Assembly: GCF_041814905.1 (NCBI RefSeq)
Contig: NZ_JBGXYA010000083.1
Span: forward strand, 1-27,148
Length of the DNA stretch: 27,148 nt
Direction of reading: 5' to 3'
DNA from: Glaesserella sp041814905
GTDB taxonomy: Bacteria; Pseudomonadota; Gammaproteobacteria; Enterobacterales; Pasteurellaceae
Shown: positions 1 to 7,580 of the stretch, in pieces
Layout: the number at the start of each line of letters is the position of its first letter
How positions within the stretch are numbered: the stretch's first letter is position 1
Translations under genes and position numbers: made by a program
Notes under the pieces: generated by a model
Seen by the model: the letters and a program-made list of their open reading frames with translations, nothing else
Databases searched by the model: none
What the model was told of the DNA's origin: nothing

Positions 1-2205
1 CGTGATATTTTCGCCGAAAATATTGTACGCAGAGCAGCAGCAATAGCTCGTTATGATAATGTTAAAAGTACTTTCAAAGAGGAAAAAATTAAAGTTGAAT
101 TTGGTAAAGCAACTTTAGAATTAGCCGTATTGCAAGATGATCTCACAGGCTATGAAATGGTCGTTACTTCTTCAAATAATGCGGCGGTACAAAATATTTC
201 AGAAGAGTTACCGCAAGTAAAAGCCCTAGGTAAAAATTGGCAAGATGAGCTACATCAACCCAAAGTAACCTATTTGCAAAACGTAGCAAGAAATTTGACC
301 ACTTGTAAAAAGATTAATAAGAAAAAAGTATATAAGGAGCTTGAATCTCAACAATCTTCTTGGGGGTTAATTGCATGTACTTTAGGGCGTAAAGCAAATC
401 GAGATTTCTTTGTTGAACAATTTACGCAAGCACCAGATGAGAATGCTGATGGCTTTAAAGAAAATTATTTTGATAGCATTTACACATGGCGCCAAAAATA
501 TGCAGGACCTAATTTCTTTGAGGCGAAGAAGTTATTTTTAGAAAAGCAAAAAGCCGTTGAAACACACATTGAGCAGCTTTCACATTATATGCAAACGGTG
601 TTGGAATGGAAAAAGTGGGCAGAGCTAGATGTTGAACAAGAAATTCAAAGCAATCAAAAATTGATTGAGCGAGCAATTTCGCTGCTTGAAAGTTTACAGC
701 AAGATCAAATGCTTATTGAACAAGGTAAGCCTAATTTTTTTGCGAAGCTTTTTATGCCGAAAAAACAAAGAACGTATGTAGAAAAATTGCGAGAAAACTT
801 TCAAGCGCAGAAAACGCAAAAAGATCACAAAATGCGTGCTGAAGATGCGTTAGAGCTGGCTCAGCAAAAGAAACAAGAAAAAACTAAGCTTCATCAGCAA
901 TTAAGTGTTTTACAGAAGCAATTAAGTAAAGTGCATACTCCAACCGATATGTTCAAAAATATTGAGCAAGATGAGTGGCAAATTAGCGGATTTTGGTCAG
1001 ATGAAAATTTAAATCAGAAACGTGCTGAGTTATTCCAAGCTGCGCTTATTCTTCATGAAGCATGGATTTCAGAAAGCACAAAAGCAGGATTTAGTGGCAA
1101 TATTTTAGCAATCAAGAATCTGATTAACGGGCAGCAACTTCAAGGCGAAAAAAGTAAAGTGGAGGAAACGGCAAAAGTAATTTGGCAAAGTCTATTTATG
1201 ATAGTGCCTGTCGCTTCAACAACGTTTGCTTCATTTGGCTTTTTATTCCGTTATTTAGGAACAAATAGCCTTGGTTGGGTATTTGTGGATGAAGCCGGGC
1301 AGGCGATTCCACAAGCTGCTGTTGGTGCATTATGGCGTGCGAAAAATGCGGTAGTAGTAGGCGACCCACTACAAATTGAACCTGTGTTTACTACGCCTGA
1401 GAATCTGACAGATATTTTGTTGAAAACAAGCAACGTCAATGTTAATTTTGAGGTTTCGCCACATAAAACGTCGGTGCAAGTTCTCGCAGATAAAGCCAAT
1501 CCGTATGGAGCAAGCATTTATTTTGACAATGAAGAAACTTGGATTGGTAGCCCTTTGCGTGTACATCGTCGTTGCTTGGAGCCTATGTTCTCTATTTCAA
1601 ACCGAATTGCTTACCAAGGAAAAATGGTATTTGGAATGAATAAAAAATTGCCAGATAGCGATCCTTGGCTAATGCAACAAAGTGCTTGGTTGAATCTTTC
1701 TGAAGGAGGTGCACAAGAACAAAAAGAAATTGAATTTGTGGCAGATCTATTCCATCAGCTTTGTAAGTTTAGCTACAAATATAAAAAGAAAATATTACCG
1801 CCTGTGTATATAATTTCGCCATTTAAAGACATTTGTGAGCAAATTCGTTCAACACTGGCAAGCAAAGAAGAACTTTGGAAAGCCTTTGAAACAAAAGGCT
1901 CTGAATGGGTGGATAAAAACGTAGGAACAGTTCATACTTTCCAAGGTAAGGAAAATAGCATTGTTTTGTTAGTTTTGGGAAGAAATGCAACCGATATTGG
2001 CAGAGCAGCTCCGTTGGTTACAAAGCCTAATTTATTGAACGTAGCGGCAACCCGAGCAAAAGATCGCTTCTTTGTAATTGGTAATTATGAAGTTTGGAAA
2101 GAAAAATATGAATGCTTTAAGCAAACCTCACCAATTTTAAAAGAGGTCATTGAAGCAAATAAATTCTTTAAAGATTTTGTTGAACGTGTTCAGGCACATA
2201 AATAA
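1..2205 (+). CDS. UPF1-like superfamily 1 helicase, 5'-truncated by window edge
   Basis: The frame is open from base 1, so this is the C-terminal ~734 residues of a larger protein; the apparent TTG start at 130 is not believable. Helicase motifs seen in order: a motif Ia-like stretch (VVTSSNNAAVQNIS, about 160-200), a charged, Gln/Lys-rich coiled-coil insertion (about 560-950), motif II DEAG (1288-1299), motif III with GDPLQ (about 1360-1375), HRRCLEPMF (about 1565-1590), motif V GTVHTFQGKE (about 1924-1955) and motif VI NVAATRAKDR (about 2038-2068). This order is that of SF1B (UPF1/DNA2/NAM7-like) ATP-dependent helicases. The Walker A loop must lie upstream of the window. No nuclease domain follows motif VI; the protein ends about 45 residues later. 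The cellular role is unknown. Such helicases occur both as housekeeping proteins and in anti-phage loci, and nothing in view decides between them. Confidence 0.85.
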   Translation, partial: RDIFAENIVRRAAAIARYDNVKSTFKEEKIKVEFGKATLELAVLQDDLTGYEMVVTSSNNAAVQNISEELPQVKALGKNWQDELHQPKVTYLQNVARNLTTCKKINKKKVYKELESQQSSWGLIACTLGRKANRDFFVEQFTQAPDENADGFKENYFDSIYTWRQKYAGPNFFEAKKLFLEKQKAVETHIEQLSHYMQTVLEWKKWAELDVEQEIQSNQKLIERAISLLESLQQDQMLIEQGKPNFFAKLFMPKKQRTYVEKLRENFQAQKTQKDHKMRAEDALELAQQKKQEKTKLHQQLSVLQKQLSKVHTPTDMFKNIEQDEWQISGFWSDENLNQKRAELFQAALILHEAWISESTKAGFSGNILAIKNLINGQQLQGEKSKVEETAKVIWQSLFMIVPVASTTFASFGFLFRYLGTNSLGWVFVDEAGQAIPQAAVGALWRAKNAVVVGDPLQIEPVFTTPENLTDILLKTSNVNVNFEVSPHKTSVQVLADKANPYGASIYFDNEETWIGSPLRVHRRCLEPMFSISNRIAYQGKMVFGMNKKLPDSDPWLMQQSAWLNLSEGGAQEQKEIEFVADLFHQLCKFSYKYKKKILPPVYIISPFKDICEQIRSTLASKEELWKAFETKGSEWVDKNVGTVHTFQGKENSIVLLVLGRNATDIGRAAPLVTKPNLLNVAATRAKDRFFVIGNYEVWKEKYECFKQTSPILKEVIEANKFFKDFVERVQAHK

Positions 2206-2249
2206 GAATTAAGGACAATACATTATGTGTTGCCCTTGTTTTTTGAAAT

Positions 2250-2702
2250 TTAAATTTTACCTACAACCAGCGACAAAATCCCCGCTGCAATTAACGGTCC
2301 GACAGGTACGCCTTTTAAGAATGCGACGCCGATAATGGTACCGATTAATAGCCCCGTAACCAATACAGGTTGGTTGCCCATGAGATTGACACCGCGTCCG
2401 CCGAGCCATGCAACGATGATACCGGCTACGATTGCGATAATCATCTTCCAGTTAAGCAACTGGGCGATTTCAGGGAAAGCAATTCGCCCTGATACAAGCG
2501 GGGCAAGTACGCCGATCGTTAGAATGATAATGCCGATTTTAATACCGTATTGATCGAGATAAGGCACATATTTTGCCAATAATGTTTGTTGCATAATCAA
2601 TAAGACGGCAGCGGAAATGGTCACGGCACTATTTTGGCTGAAAATACCGAGTAAAATTAAGGCGACAAGTAGCAGGGCAACGGAATTAAATTGTAGAGAC
2701 AT
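2250..2702 (-). CDS. UPF0756 (DUF441, YeaL-like) membrane protein
   Basis: A 150-residue, very hydrophobic protein with four or five probable membrane segments, starting MSLQFNSVALLLVALILLG and ending ILSLVVGKI. The conserved Gly-rich segment AWLGGRGVNLMGNQP and the length match the UPF0756 inner-membrane family (E. coli YeaL), whose function is not known. The start at 2702 is chosen because homologues begin here; the frame extends upstream to 2777, but that extension would run through an uptake signal and a terminator hairpin. The upstream sequence shows no clear Shine-Dalgarno site. The gene follows grpE on the same strand but is separated from it by a Rho-independent terminator, so it probably has its own promoter or relies on read-through. 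Confidence 0.85.
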   Translation of the reverse strand: MSLQFNSVALLLVALILLGIFSQNSAVTISAAVLLIMQQTLLAKYVPYLDQYGIKIGIIILTIGVLAPLVSGRIAFPEIAQLLNWKMIIAIVAGIIVAWLGGRGVNLMGNQPVLVTGLLIGTIIGVAFLKGVPVGPLIAAGILSLVVGKI

Positions 2703-2707
2703 AGTGA

Positions 2708-2717
2708 ACAAGCGGTC
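2708..2717 (+). repeat. DNA uptake signal sequence (Apl type)
   Basis: Perfect ACAAGCGGTC core, followed by an AT-rich tract and TTTTGCAAA (2731-2739), the extended uptake-signal pattern. It lies in the short leader of the UPF0756 gene. Confidence 0.85.
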
Positions 2718-2742
2718 TGATTTGAGGAAAATTTTGCAAATT

Positions 2743-2779
2743 CGGAAAAATGAAATGGTATGGATAAACCATACCATTT
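2743..2779 (-). terminator. Rho-independent terminator of grpE
   Basis: A perfect 11-bp inverted repeat (2753-2763 and 2769-2779, loop 2764-2768). Read on the minus strand it lies 8 bases after the grpE stop and is followed by CATTTTT (T-run near 2745-2750). Confidence 0.8.
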
Positions 2780-2786
2780 GTATTCA

Positions 2787-3383
2787 TTAACTTGCTACCA
2801 TCACCATCGCCGGGCGAATGACACGACCGTGTAAGGTATAACCTTTTTGTAAGACCACACTAATGTGGTTGCTTTCAATTCCGTCGGCAGGTTGCATTGA
2901 GATCGCTTGGTGAAGGTCAGGATTAAAGGATTCGCCCACTACACCAACCGCTTCAATACCAAAGTGATTTAAGGTTGATACTAAACCTTTGAGGGTTAAT
3001 TCCACGCCGGATTTGACGCTTTCTTCCGTACCTTCAAGAGCTTGTAAACCGCGCTCCAAGTTGTCGACGACAGTTAACATCTCTTTGGAGAATTTTTCTA
3101 AGGCGAATTTGTGGGCTTTTTCTACATCTTGTTCGGCACGGCGGCGAATATTTTCAATTTCCGCACGGGCGCGCAGCTGAATATCTTGTTCGCGTTTATC
3201 CGCTTCGGCAATGTATTCTTCCAGCTCTTGTACGCGAGCAATCGCCTCTGCAAGCGGGTCGATTTCTTCATTTTTTTGCAATTCGGCTTCAGGCGTTTGT
3301 TCTGTGGTTTGAACATCTTGAATTTGTTCGGTTTCTTTCGTTACGTCTTGTTCTGTTTGATTCTTTTCTGTTTGGTTTGTCAT
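2787..3383 (-). CDS. grpE: GrpE nucleotide exchange factor for DnaK
   Basis: A 198-residue protein. GrpE is the cytoplasmic dimeric co-chaperone that releases ADP from DnaK in the DnaK-DnaJ-GrpE folding cycle. Residues 1-50 are a Glu/Gln/Thr-rich disordered tail. A long coiled coil follows (EYIAEADKREQDIQLRARAE, then IENIRRRAEQDVEKAHKFA), and then the C-terminal beta domain with the signature HQAISMQ and VLQKGYTLHGRVIRPAMV. The start at 3383 has GAGGA at a good distance upstream; a longer frame reaching 3431 lacks a ribosome site and homology. Dispersed single-copy chaperone gene, divergent from aspS, with a sigma-32-like promoter and its own terminator. Confidence 0.97.
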   Translation of the reverse strand: MTNQTEKNQTEQDVTKETEQIQDVQTTEQTPEAELQKNEEIDPLAEAIARVQELEEYIAEADKREQDIQLRARAEIENIRRRAEQDVEKAHKFALEKFSKEMLTVVDNLERGLQALEGTEESVKSGVELTLKGLVSTLNHFGIEAVGVVGESFNPDLHQAISMQPADGIESNHISVVLQKGYTLHGRVIRPAMVMVAS

Positions 3384-3445
3384 TGCTAGTCCTCTAAACA
3401 ACATGAAATGTGATTTTGCAAATGATTGCATTAAAACGACCGTTA

Positions 3446-3473
3446 ATATAGCGACAAATTAAGGGAATTCAAG
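3446..3473 (-). promoter_or_regulatory. Sigma-32-like (heat-shock) promoter of grpE
   Basis: On the minus strand CTTGAA (3473-3468) is followed after 14 bases by CGCTATAT (3453-3446). This matches the known heat-shock pattern CTTGAA-N13/15-CCCCATNT at all six -35 bases and five of seven -10 bases. It ends about 60 bases before the grpE start, as expected for this gene. Confidence 0.6.
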
Positions 3474-3500
3474 GTATAAATCATTATTTTGCAGGGAATC

Positions 3501-3529
3501 TGTTTTCTCATCGCGCTTTTCGCTATAAT
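3501..3529 (+). promoter_or_regulatory. Probable sigma-70 promoter of aspS
   Basis: A perfect -10 TATAAT at 3524-3529, with a weak -35 TGTTTT 17 bases upstream (3501-3506), 44 bases before the aspS start. Only the -10 is strong. Confidence 0.5.
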
Positions 3530-3572
3530 CCCGCCTAATTTTTTCCAAATTTTATAAGAAGGATAACTAGAT

Positions 3573-5342
3573 ATGATGCGTTCTCATTATTGCGGTGTGT
3601 TAAACCGTACTCACGTTGGTGAGCAAGTAACATTAAGCGGTTGGGTACACCGTGTGCGTAACCTTGGTCGTTTTATTTTTATGCAAATTCGTGACCGTGA
3701 AGGGATCGTGCAGGTTTTCTTTGATGAGAAAGATGAAGCCTTATTCAAACAAGCCTCTGCGTTGCGTGCGGAAGCCTGTGTGCAAATTAAAGGCGAAGTG
3801 ATTGCGCGTGATGCGTCGCAAATCAATAAAGAGATGGCAACAGGTGAAATTGAAGTGTTGGTAAAAGAGCTTGTAGTGTATAACAACTCAGAAGTATTAC
3901 CGCTCGATTTCAATCAAAACAACACTGAAGAACAGCGTTTAAAATACCGTTACTTAGATTTACGCCGTCCTGAAATGGCGGAACGTTTGAAAACCCGTGC
4001 AAAAATTACCAGCTTTGTTCGTCGTTATATGGACGACAATGGTTTCCTTGATATTGAAACGCCGATGCTCACCAAAGCAACCCCTGAAGGTGCGCGTGAC
4101 TATTTAGTGCCAAGCCGTGTGCATAAAGGCAAATTCTATGCGTTACCACAGTCACCGCAATTATTTAAACAGTTGCTGATGATGTCAGGTTTTGACCGTT
4201 ACTACCAAATCGTAAAATGTTTCCGTGATGAAGATTTGCGTGCAGATCGTCAGCCTGAATTTACCCAAATCGATGTGGAAACCACCTTTATGACCGCCCC
4301 TGAAGTGCGTGCGATGATGGAAAAAATGATCCGTGGCTTGTGGTTAGATCGTTTAAATGTTGATTTAGGCGAGTTCCCACAAATGACCTTTGCTGAAGCA
4401 ATGCGTCGTTATGGTTCGGACAAGCCTGATCTGCGTAACCCGTTAGAGTTGGTTGATGTGGCGGATATTCTAAAAGATGTTGAATTTAAAGTATTCAGTG
4501 GTCCTGCCAACGATCCTGAAGGACGTGTTGCGGTAATTCGTGTGCCGAATGGGGCGGAAATTACCCGTAAACAGATTGATGAATATACCCAATTTGTCGG
4601 CATTTATGGGGCAAAAGGCTTAGCGTGGGCAAAAGTGAATGACGTAAACGCCGGTTTAGAAGGTTTACAAAGCCCGATTGCTAAGTTCTTAACTGATGAT
4701 GTGGTTAAAGCGTTATTAGCGCGTGTCAATGCACAAAACGGCGATATTATCTTCTTTGGTGCGGACAGTGAAAAAGTGGTTACTGATGCGATGGGGGCGT
4801 TACGTTTGAAAGTGGGACGTGATTTAGGTTTAACGGATCTCACCGCTTGGAAACCACTTTGGGTTGTCGATTTCCCAATGTTTGAAAAAGATGACGAAGG
4901 TAACTGGTCAGCAATGCACCACCCATTCACCGCACCAAAAGATTTAAGCCCTGAAGAGCTGGTTCAAAATCCAAAAGGTGCTGTGGCGAATGCTTACGAT
5001 ATGGTGATTAACGGCTATGAAGTGGGCGGTGGCTCTGTGCGTATTTTCGACCCGAAAATGCAACAAACGGTGTTCGGTATTTTAGGCATTAACGAAGAAG
5101 AACAAAAAGAGAAATTTGGCTTCTTACTTGATGCGTTAAAATTCGGTACACCACCACACGCAGGCTTGGCGTTCGGGTTAGACCGTTTAACGATGTTAAT
5201 TACTGGCACAGAAAATATCCGTGATGTGATTGCCTTCCCGAAAACAACGGCGGCAGCTTGTTTGATGACCGATGCCCCAAGTTTCGGTAATCCGAAAGCC
5301 TTGGCGGAGCTGGCGATTCAAACAACGGTGGAAAAAGAGTAA
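3573..5342 (+). CDS. aspS: Aspartyl-tRNA synthetase
   Basis: 589 residues, the usual length of the bacterial AspRS (about 590). It charges tRNA-Asp with aspartate using ATP. Visible parts: N-terminal OB-fold anticodon-binding domain (VTLSGWVHRVRNLG, then IRDREGIVQVFF, residues 18-52), class II motif 2 with FRDEDLRADRQPEFTQID (about 217-234), the bacterial insertion (GAD) domain around residues 290-420, and motif 3 GLAFGLDRLTMLITG (about 530-545). An AAGAAGGA ribosome site precedes two consecutive ATG codons (3573 and 3576); either could be used. In E. coli and H. influenzae aspS is followed by nudB and yebC; here a strong terminator and a toxin-antitoxin pair intervene. Confidence 0.98.
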   Translation: MMRSHYCGVLNRTHVGEQVTLSGWVHRVRNLGRFIFMQIRDREGIVQVFFDEKDEALFKQASALRAEACVQIKGEVIARDASQINKEMATGEIEVLVKELVVYNNSEVLPLDFNQNNTEEQRLKYRYLDLRRPEMAERLKTRAKITSFVRRYMDDNGFLDIETPMLTKATPEGARDYLVPSRVHKGKFYALPQSPQLFKQLLMMSGFDRYYQIVKCFRDEDLRADRQPEFTQIDVETTFMTAPEVRAMMEKMIRGLWLDRLNVDLGEFPQMTFAEAMRRYGSDKPDLRNPLELVDVADILKDVEFKVFSGPANDPEGRVAVIRVPNGAEITRKQIDEYTQFVGIYGAKGLAWAKVNDVNAGLEGLQSPIAKFLTDDVVKALLARVNAQNGDIIFFGADSEKVVTDAMGALRLKVGRDLGLTDLTAWKPLWVVDFPMFEKDDEGNWSAMHHPFTAPKDLSPEELVQNPKGAVANAYDMVINGYEVGGGSVRIFDPKMQQTVFGILGINEEEQKEKFGFLLDALKFGTPPHAGLAFGLDRLTMLITGTENIRDVIAFPKTTAAACLMTDAPSFGNPKALAELAIQTTVEKE

Positions 5343-5350
5343 TAAGATTT

Positions 5351-5388
5351 GGGGTGGAATATTTTCCACCCCTTATTTTGTCTTGCTA
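5351..5388 (+). terminator. Rho-independent terminator of aspS
   Basis: A 9-bp perfect stem (GGGGTGGAA at 5351-5359, TTCCACCCC at 5364-5372, loop TATT) followed by TTATTTTGTCTT. It starts 8 bases after the aspS stop and separates aspS from the genes to the right. Confidence 0.85.
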
Positions 5389-5420
5389 TTTTCGATTTTG
5401 GCTTCTAAAATGTGCCAAAA
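5383..5420 (+). promoter_or_regulatory. Promoter and probable autoregulatory operator of the toxin-antitoxin pair
   Basis: TTGCTA (5383-5388), a 17-base spacer and TAAAAT (5406-5411) make a good sigma-70 promoter. An inverted repeat TTTTGGC (5396-5402) / GCCAAAA (5414-5420) brackets the -10. A dyad over the -10 is the usual layout for autorepression by ribbon-helix-helix antitoxins. The operator role is inferred; the sequence match is direct. Confidence 0.65.
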
Positions 5421-5437
5421 TGACACAGGAGGAAATA

Positions 5438-5707
5438 ATGGCACAGGCAAATTTACCCCGTATTACTGCACGGATTGATTCGGCAACACAAGAATTATTG
5501 CTTAATGCAGCGGCTTTAGTTGGGATTTCCAGCATTAATTCTTTTGTACTTAACGCTGCGATAGAAAAAGCGAATGCGATTTTACAAGCGGAAAAAATAA
5601 CGCAATTTAACGATGAAGATACTCGCTTATTGCTACACTACTTAGATAACCCACCGGCACCGAATGAACAGTTGAAAGCTCTTTTCCAAAATAGTGAAAA
5701 GGGATAA
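5438..5707 (+). CDS. TacA-family (DUF1778) ribbon-helix-helix antitoxin
   Basis: 89 residues. The N-terminal half (LPRITARIDSATQELLLNAA, then ALVGISSINSFVLNAAIEKA) reads as a ribbon-helix-helix DNA-binding domain of the DUF1778 type. The C-terminal tail (FNDEDTRLLLHYLDNPPAPN, then ALFQ) is the kind of segment that wraps and inhibits a GNAT toxin. The start at 5438 is chosen for the near-perfect AGGAGG site at 5427-5432; an in-frame ATG at 5420 would put the ribosome site inside the gene. Three bases separate its stop from the toxin start, so the two are probably translationally coupled. It very likely represses its own promoter with the toxin as co-repressor, as known for TacAT systems. Confidence 0.88.
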   Translation: MAQANLPRITARIDSATQELLLNAAALVGISSINSFVLNAAIEKANAILQAEKITQFNDEDTRLLLHYLDNPPAPNEQLKALFQNSEKG

Positions 5708-5710
5708 ACA

Positions 5711-6205
5711 ATGGAAATTCAGTTGTTAAATACGAAAGTGCATAATCGAGCGGAGTTTGATTGTGGTAATCAAAGTTTAAACCTGTTTTTGCGACAAATG
5801 GCAAATCAGCAGGCAATAAAAGATACCGCCCGAACCTATGTGTTGGTCGAGCCACAAAATCCAACGGAAATTGTGGGATTTTATACTTTAACGATGACAA
5901 GGTTAGAATTAGCTGAGTTACCTGATAGTTTACAAAAACAGTCAAAGTTTCCCCTTTCAGCTGGGCTGTTAGCTCGCTTGGGAATTGATAAAAAATATCA
6001 ACATCAAGGTTATGCTAAAATACTTTTGCGTGATGCTCTGAGAAATATTTATCAAGCCAGTCAAATTATCGGTTTTCCGATTATTGTTGTAGATGCTAAA
6101 GAAGGTGTAGCTGATTTTTATCAGAAGTATGGCTTTATGCCGATTCAACAAAGCCCGACTCGCTTATATTTAATGGTGAGAACTCTAGAAAAATTATTAG
6201 AATAA
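5711..6205 (+). CDS. TacT-family GNAT acetyltransferase toxin
   Basis: 164 residues. Toxins of this family acetylate the free amino group of charged tRNAs and stop translation. Visible: N-terminal FDCGNQSLNLFL (16-27), typical of TacT-type GNAT proteins; GFYTLTMTRLEL (56-67); LGIDKKYQHQGYA (90-102) with the acetyl-CoA-binding Q-x-x-G-x-A loop; and DFYQKYGF (135-142) with the conserved FY tyrosine (Tyr137) in the catalytic position. It is full length with no frameshift. It directly follows the DUF1778 antitoxin, the standard order. Its stop lies 10 bases before nudB, so nudB may be co-transcribed with the toxin. Which tRNA it modifies cannot be read from the sequence. Confidence 0.88.
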   Translation: MEIQLLNTKVHNRAEFDCGNQSLNLFLRQMANQQAIKDTARTYVLVEPQNPTEIVGFYTLTMTRLELAELPDSLQKQSKFPLSAGLLARLGIDKKYQHQGYAKILLRDALRNIYQASQIIGFPIIVVDAKEGVADFYQKYGFMPIQQSPTRLYLMVRTLEKLLE

Positions 6206-6215
6206 GCTGAATATA

Positions 6216-6665
6216 ATGAATTACAAAAATCCCCATTCTGTTCTCGTCGTGATTTATGCCGAAAAAACTCGGCGGGTCTTAATGCTCCAACGCCAAGACG
6301 ATCCAACCTTTTGGCAATCGGTAACAGGGACGATTGAAACAGGGGAAACACCTTATCAAACGGCATTGCGTGAAGTGAGAGAAGAAGTCGGAATTGATAT
6401 TTTTGCTCAAAATTTATCCCTTTATGACTGCCGATATAGCGTGAAATTTGAGATTTTTCCGCAATTCCGTTATAAATACGCCCCCGATATTACGCATAAC
6501 ACGGAACATTGGTTTTTATTGGCATTGCCCGATGAGATCGAACCGATATTGACGGAACATTTGGCGTATCAATGGCTTTCGGTAGATGATGCGGTGGCAC
6601 TCACCAAATCACCAAATAACGCCGAAGCGATTGCAAAATATTTAACAATCAACTCCCCTCTTTAG
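6216..6665 (+). CDS. nudB: Dihydroneopterin triphosphate diphosphatase (Nudix)
   Basis: 149 residues, close to the E. coli enzyme in length and sequence pattern (SVLVVIYAEKTRRVLMLQRQ, DDPTFWQSVTGTIETGET). The complete Nudix box G-x5-E-x7-REVREEVGI spans residues 38-60 and holds the metal-binding glutamates. It removes pyrophosphate from dihydroneopterin triphosphate in the folate pathway. It has no strong Shine-Dalgarno site and lies 10 bases behind the toxin gene, so translation coupling is likely. The TAG stop (6663-6665) sits inside the loop of the first arm of a long inverted repeat, and the last residues (NSPL) are coded by that repeat, so insertion of the repeat appears to have set the present C-terminus. 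Confidence 0.92.
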   Translation: MNYKNPHSVLVVIYAEKTRRVLMLQRQDDPTFWQSVTGTIETGETPYQTALREVREEVGIDIFAQNLSLYDCRYSVKFEIFPQFRYKYAPDITHNTEHWFLLALPDEIEPILTEHLAYQWLSVDDAVALTKSPNNAEAIAKYLTINSPL

Positions 6666-6774
6666 AAAAGAGGGGCAGGGGGAGATTTGATAGCAATGTC
6701 AAATTCTCTTATGAGCGAGAAGCAGTTCTGCCAAATCTCCCCTAACCCCTCTTTGCTAAAGAGGGGGATTTTTT
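6655..6774. repeat. Long imperfect inverted repeat element with terminator-type hairpins
   Basis: Two arms of about 36 bases (6655-6690 and 6731-6766) are inverted copies differing at a few positions, separated by about 40 bases. Each arm itself holds a hairpin of nine pairs: CCCCTCTTT/AAAGAGGGG at 6655-6675 and 6746-6766. The outer parts are AGGGGGAGATTTG and CAAATCTCCCCT. The pattern looks like a dispersed, non-coding mobile-type repeat (MITE-like) in the nudB-yebC gap; copy number elsewhere cannot be seen here. A degenerate relative may be the hairpin at 9360-9381. Confidence 0.65.
6746..6774 (+). terminator. Rho-independent terminator between nudB and yebC
   Basis: A 9-bp perfect stem (6746-6754, 6758-6766; loop GCT) followed by GGATTTTTTC. 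It is the right arm of the inverted repeat and lies 30 bases before yebC. Confidence 0.75.
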
Positions 6775-6803
6775 CAAAACATAATAAAGAAGGAAACAAG
6801 AGA

Positions 6804-7544
6804 ATGGCTGGTCATAGTAAGTGGGCTAACATTAAACACCGCAAAGCAGCGCAAGATGCGCAACGCGGTAAAATTTTTACCAAATTAATTCGTGAATTGG
6901 TGACAGCTGCAAAATTGGGCGGTGGTGACGTGAATTCAAACCCACGTTTGCGTGCGGCGGTTGATAAAGCGTTATCTAACAATATGACGCGCGATACCAT
7001 CAACCGTGCGATTGATCGCGGAGTGGGTGGCGGTGACGATACTAATATGGAAACCAAAATTTATGAAGGTTACGGTCCGGGTGGAACGGCTGTGATGGTT
7101 GAGTGTCTAAGTGATAATGCAAACCGCACTATTTCACAGGTTCGTCCGAGTTTTACTAAATCCGGCGGTAACTTAGGGACCGAAGGTTCCGTGGGTTATC
7201 TTTTCAGTAAAAAAGGGTTAATTTTAATTGCTGATGCGGATGAAGATGCATTGACGGAAGCGGCAATTGAAGCCGGCGCTGATGATATTCAGCCGCAAGA
7301 TGACGGTAGCTTTGAAATCTACACAGCTTGGGAAGATTTAGGCACCGTGCGCGACGGTATCGAAGCAGCAGGTTTCAAAGTCGAAAATGCGGAAGTGACA
7401 ATGATTCCGTCAACTACAGTAGATTTGGATGCGGAAACAGCACCAAAACTTCTCAAACTGATTGATTTGCTGGAAGATTGTGATGATGTACAAAACGTTT
7501 ATCATAATGGTGAAATCAGTGATGAGGTCGCGGCTTTATTGTAA
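6804..7544 (+). CDS. yebC: YebC/PmpR family protein (translation-associated or transcriptional regulator)
   Basis: 246 residues, exactly the family length, beginning MAGHSKWANIKHRKAAQDAQ as in E. coli YebC. Conserved blocks include GKIFTKLIRELVTAAKLGGG, YEGYGPGGTAVMVECLSDNANR and ELGT-like SGGNLGTEGSVGYLF. The family is described both as DNA-binding regulators and, for some members, as ribosome-associated factors that relieve stalling; the sequence does not decide. The start at 6804 has AAGGA upstream and matches homologues. The frame stays open upstream through the inverted repeat to 6687; that extension is repeat-derived and should not be annotated. Part of the conserved aspS-nudB-yebC-ruvC order. 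Confidence 0.95.
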   Translation: MAGHSKWANIKHRKAAQDAQRGKIFTKLIRELVTAAKLGGGDVNSNPRLRAAVDKALSNNMTRDTINRAIDRGVGGGDDTNMETKIYEGYGPGGTAVMVECLSDNANRTISQVRPSFTKSGGNLGTEGSVGYLFSKKGLILIADADEDALTEAAIEAGADDIQPQDDGSFEIYTAWEDLGTVRDGIEAAGFKVENAEVTMIPSTTVDLDAETAPKLLKLIDLLEDCDDVQNVYHNGEISDEVAALL

Positions 7545-7580
7545 AGCCATCCATTGTAACTAAAAGTGAGGGAGTTCCCG

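Noticed and set aside
130..2205. Complete 691-residue helicase starting with TTG at 130
   Set aside because: The frame is open to base 1 with helicase-like sequence, there is no ribosome site, and the Walker A motif is missing, so the gene is truncated by the window.
3111..3389. Phe/Leu-rich small protein on the plus strand over grpE
   Set aside because: It is the antisense shadow of the Glu/Lys-rich GrpE N-terminus; no ribosome site or homology.
6687..6803. N-terminal extension of YebC
   Set aside because: It is translated from the inverted repeat; homologues start with MAGHSKWANIKH, which has its own ribosome site at 6804.
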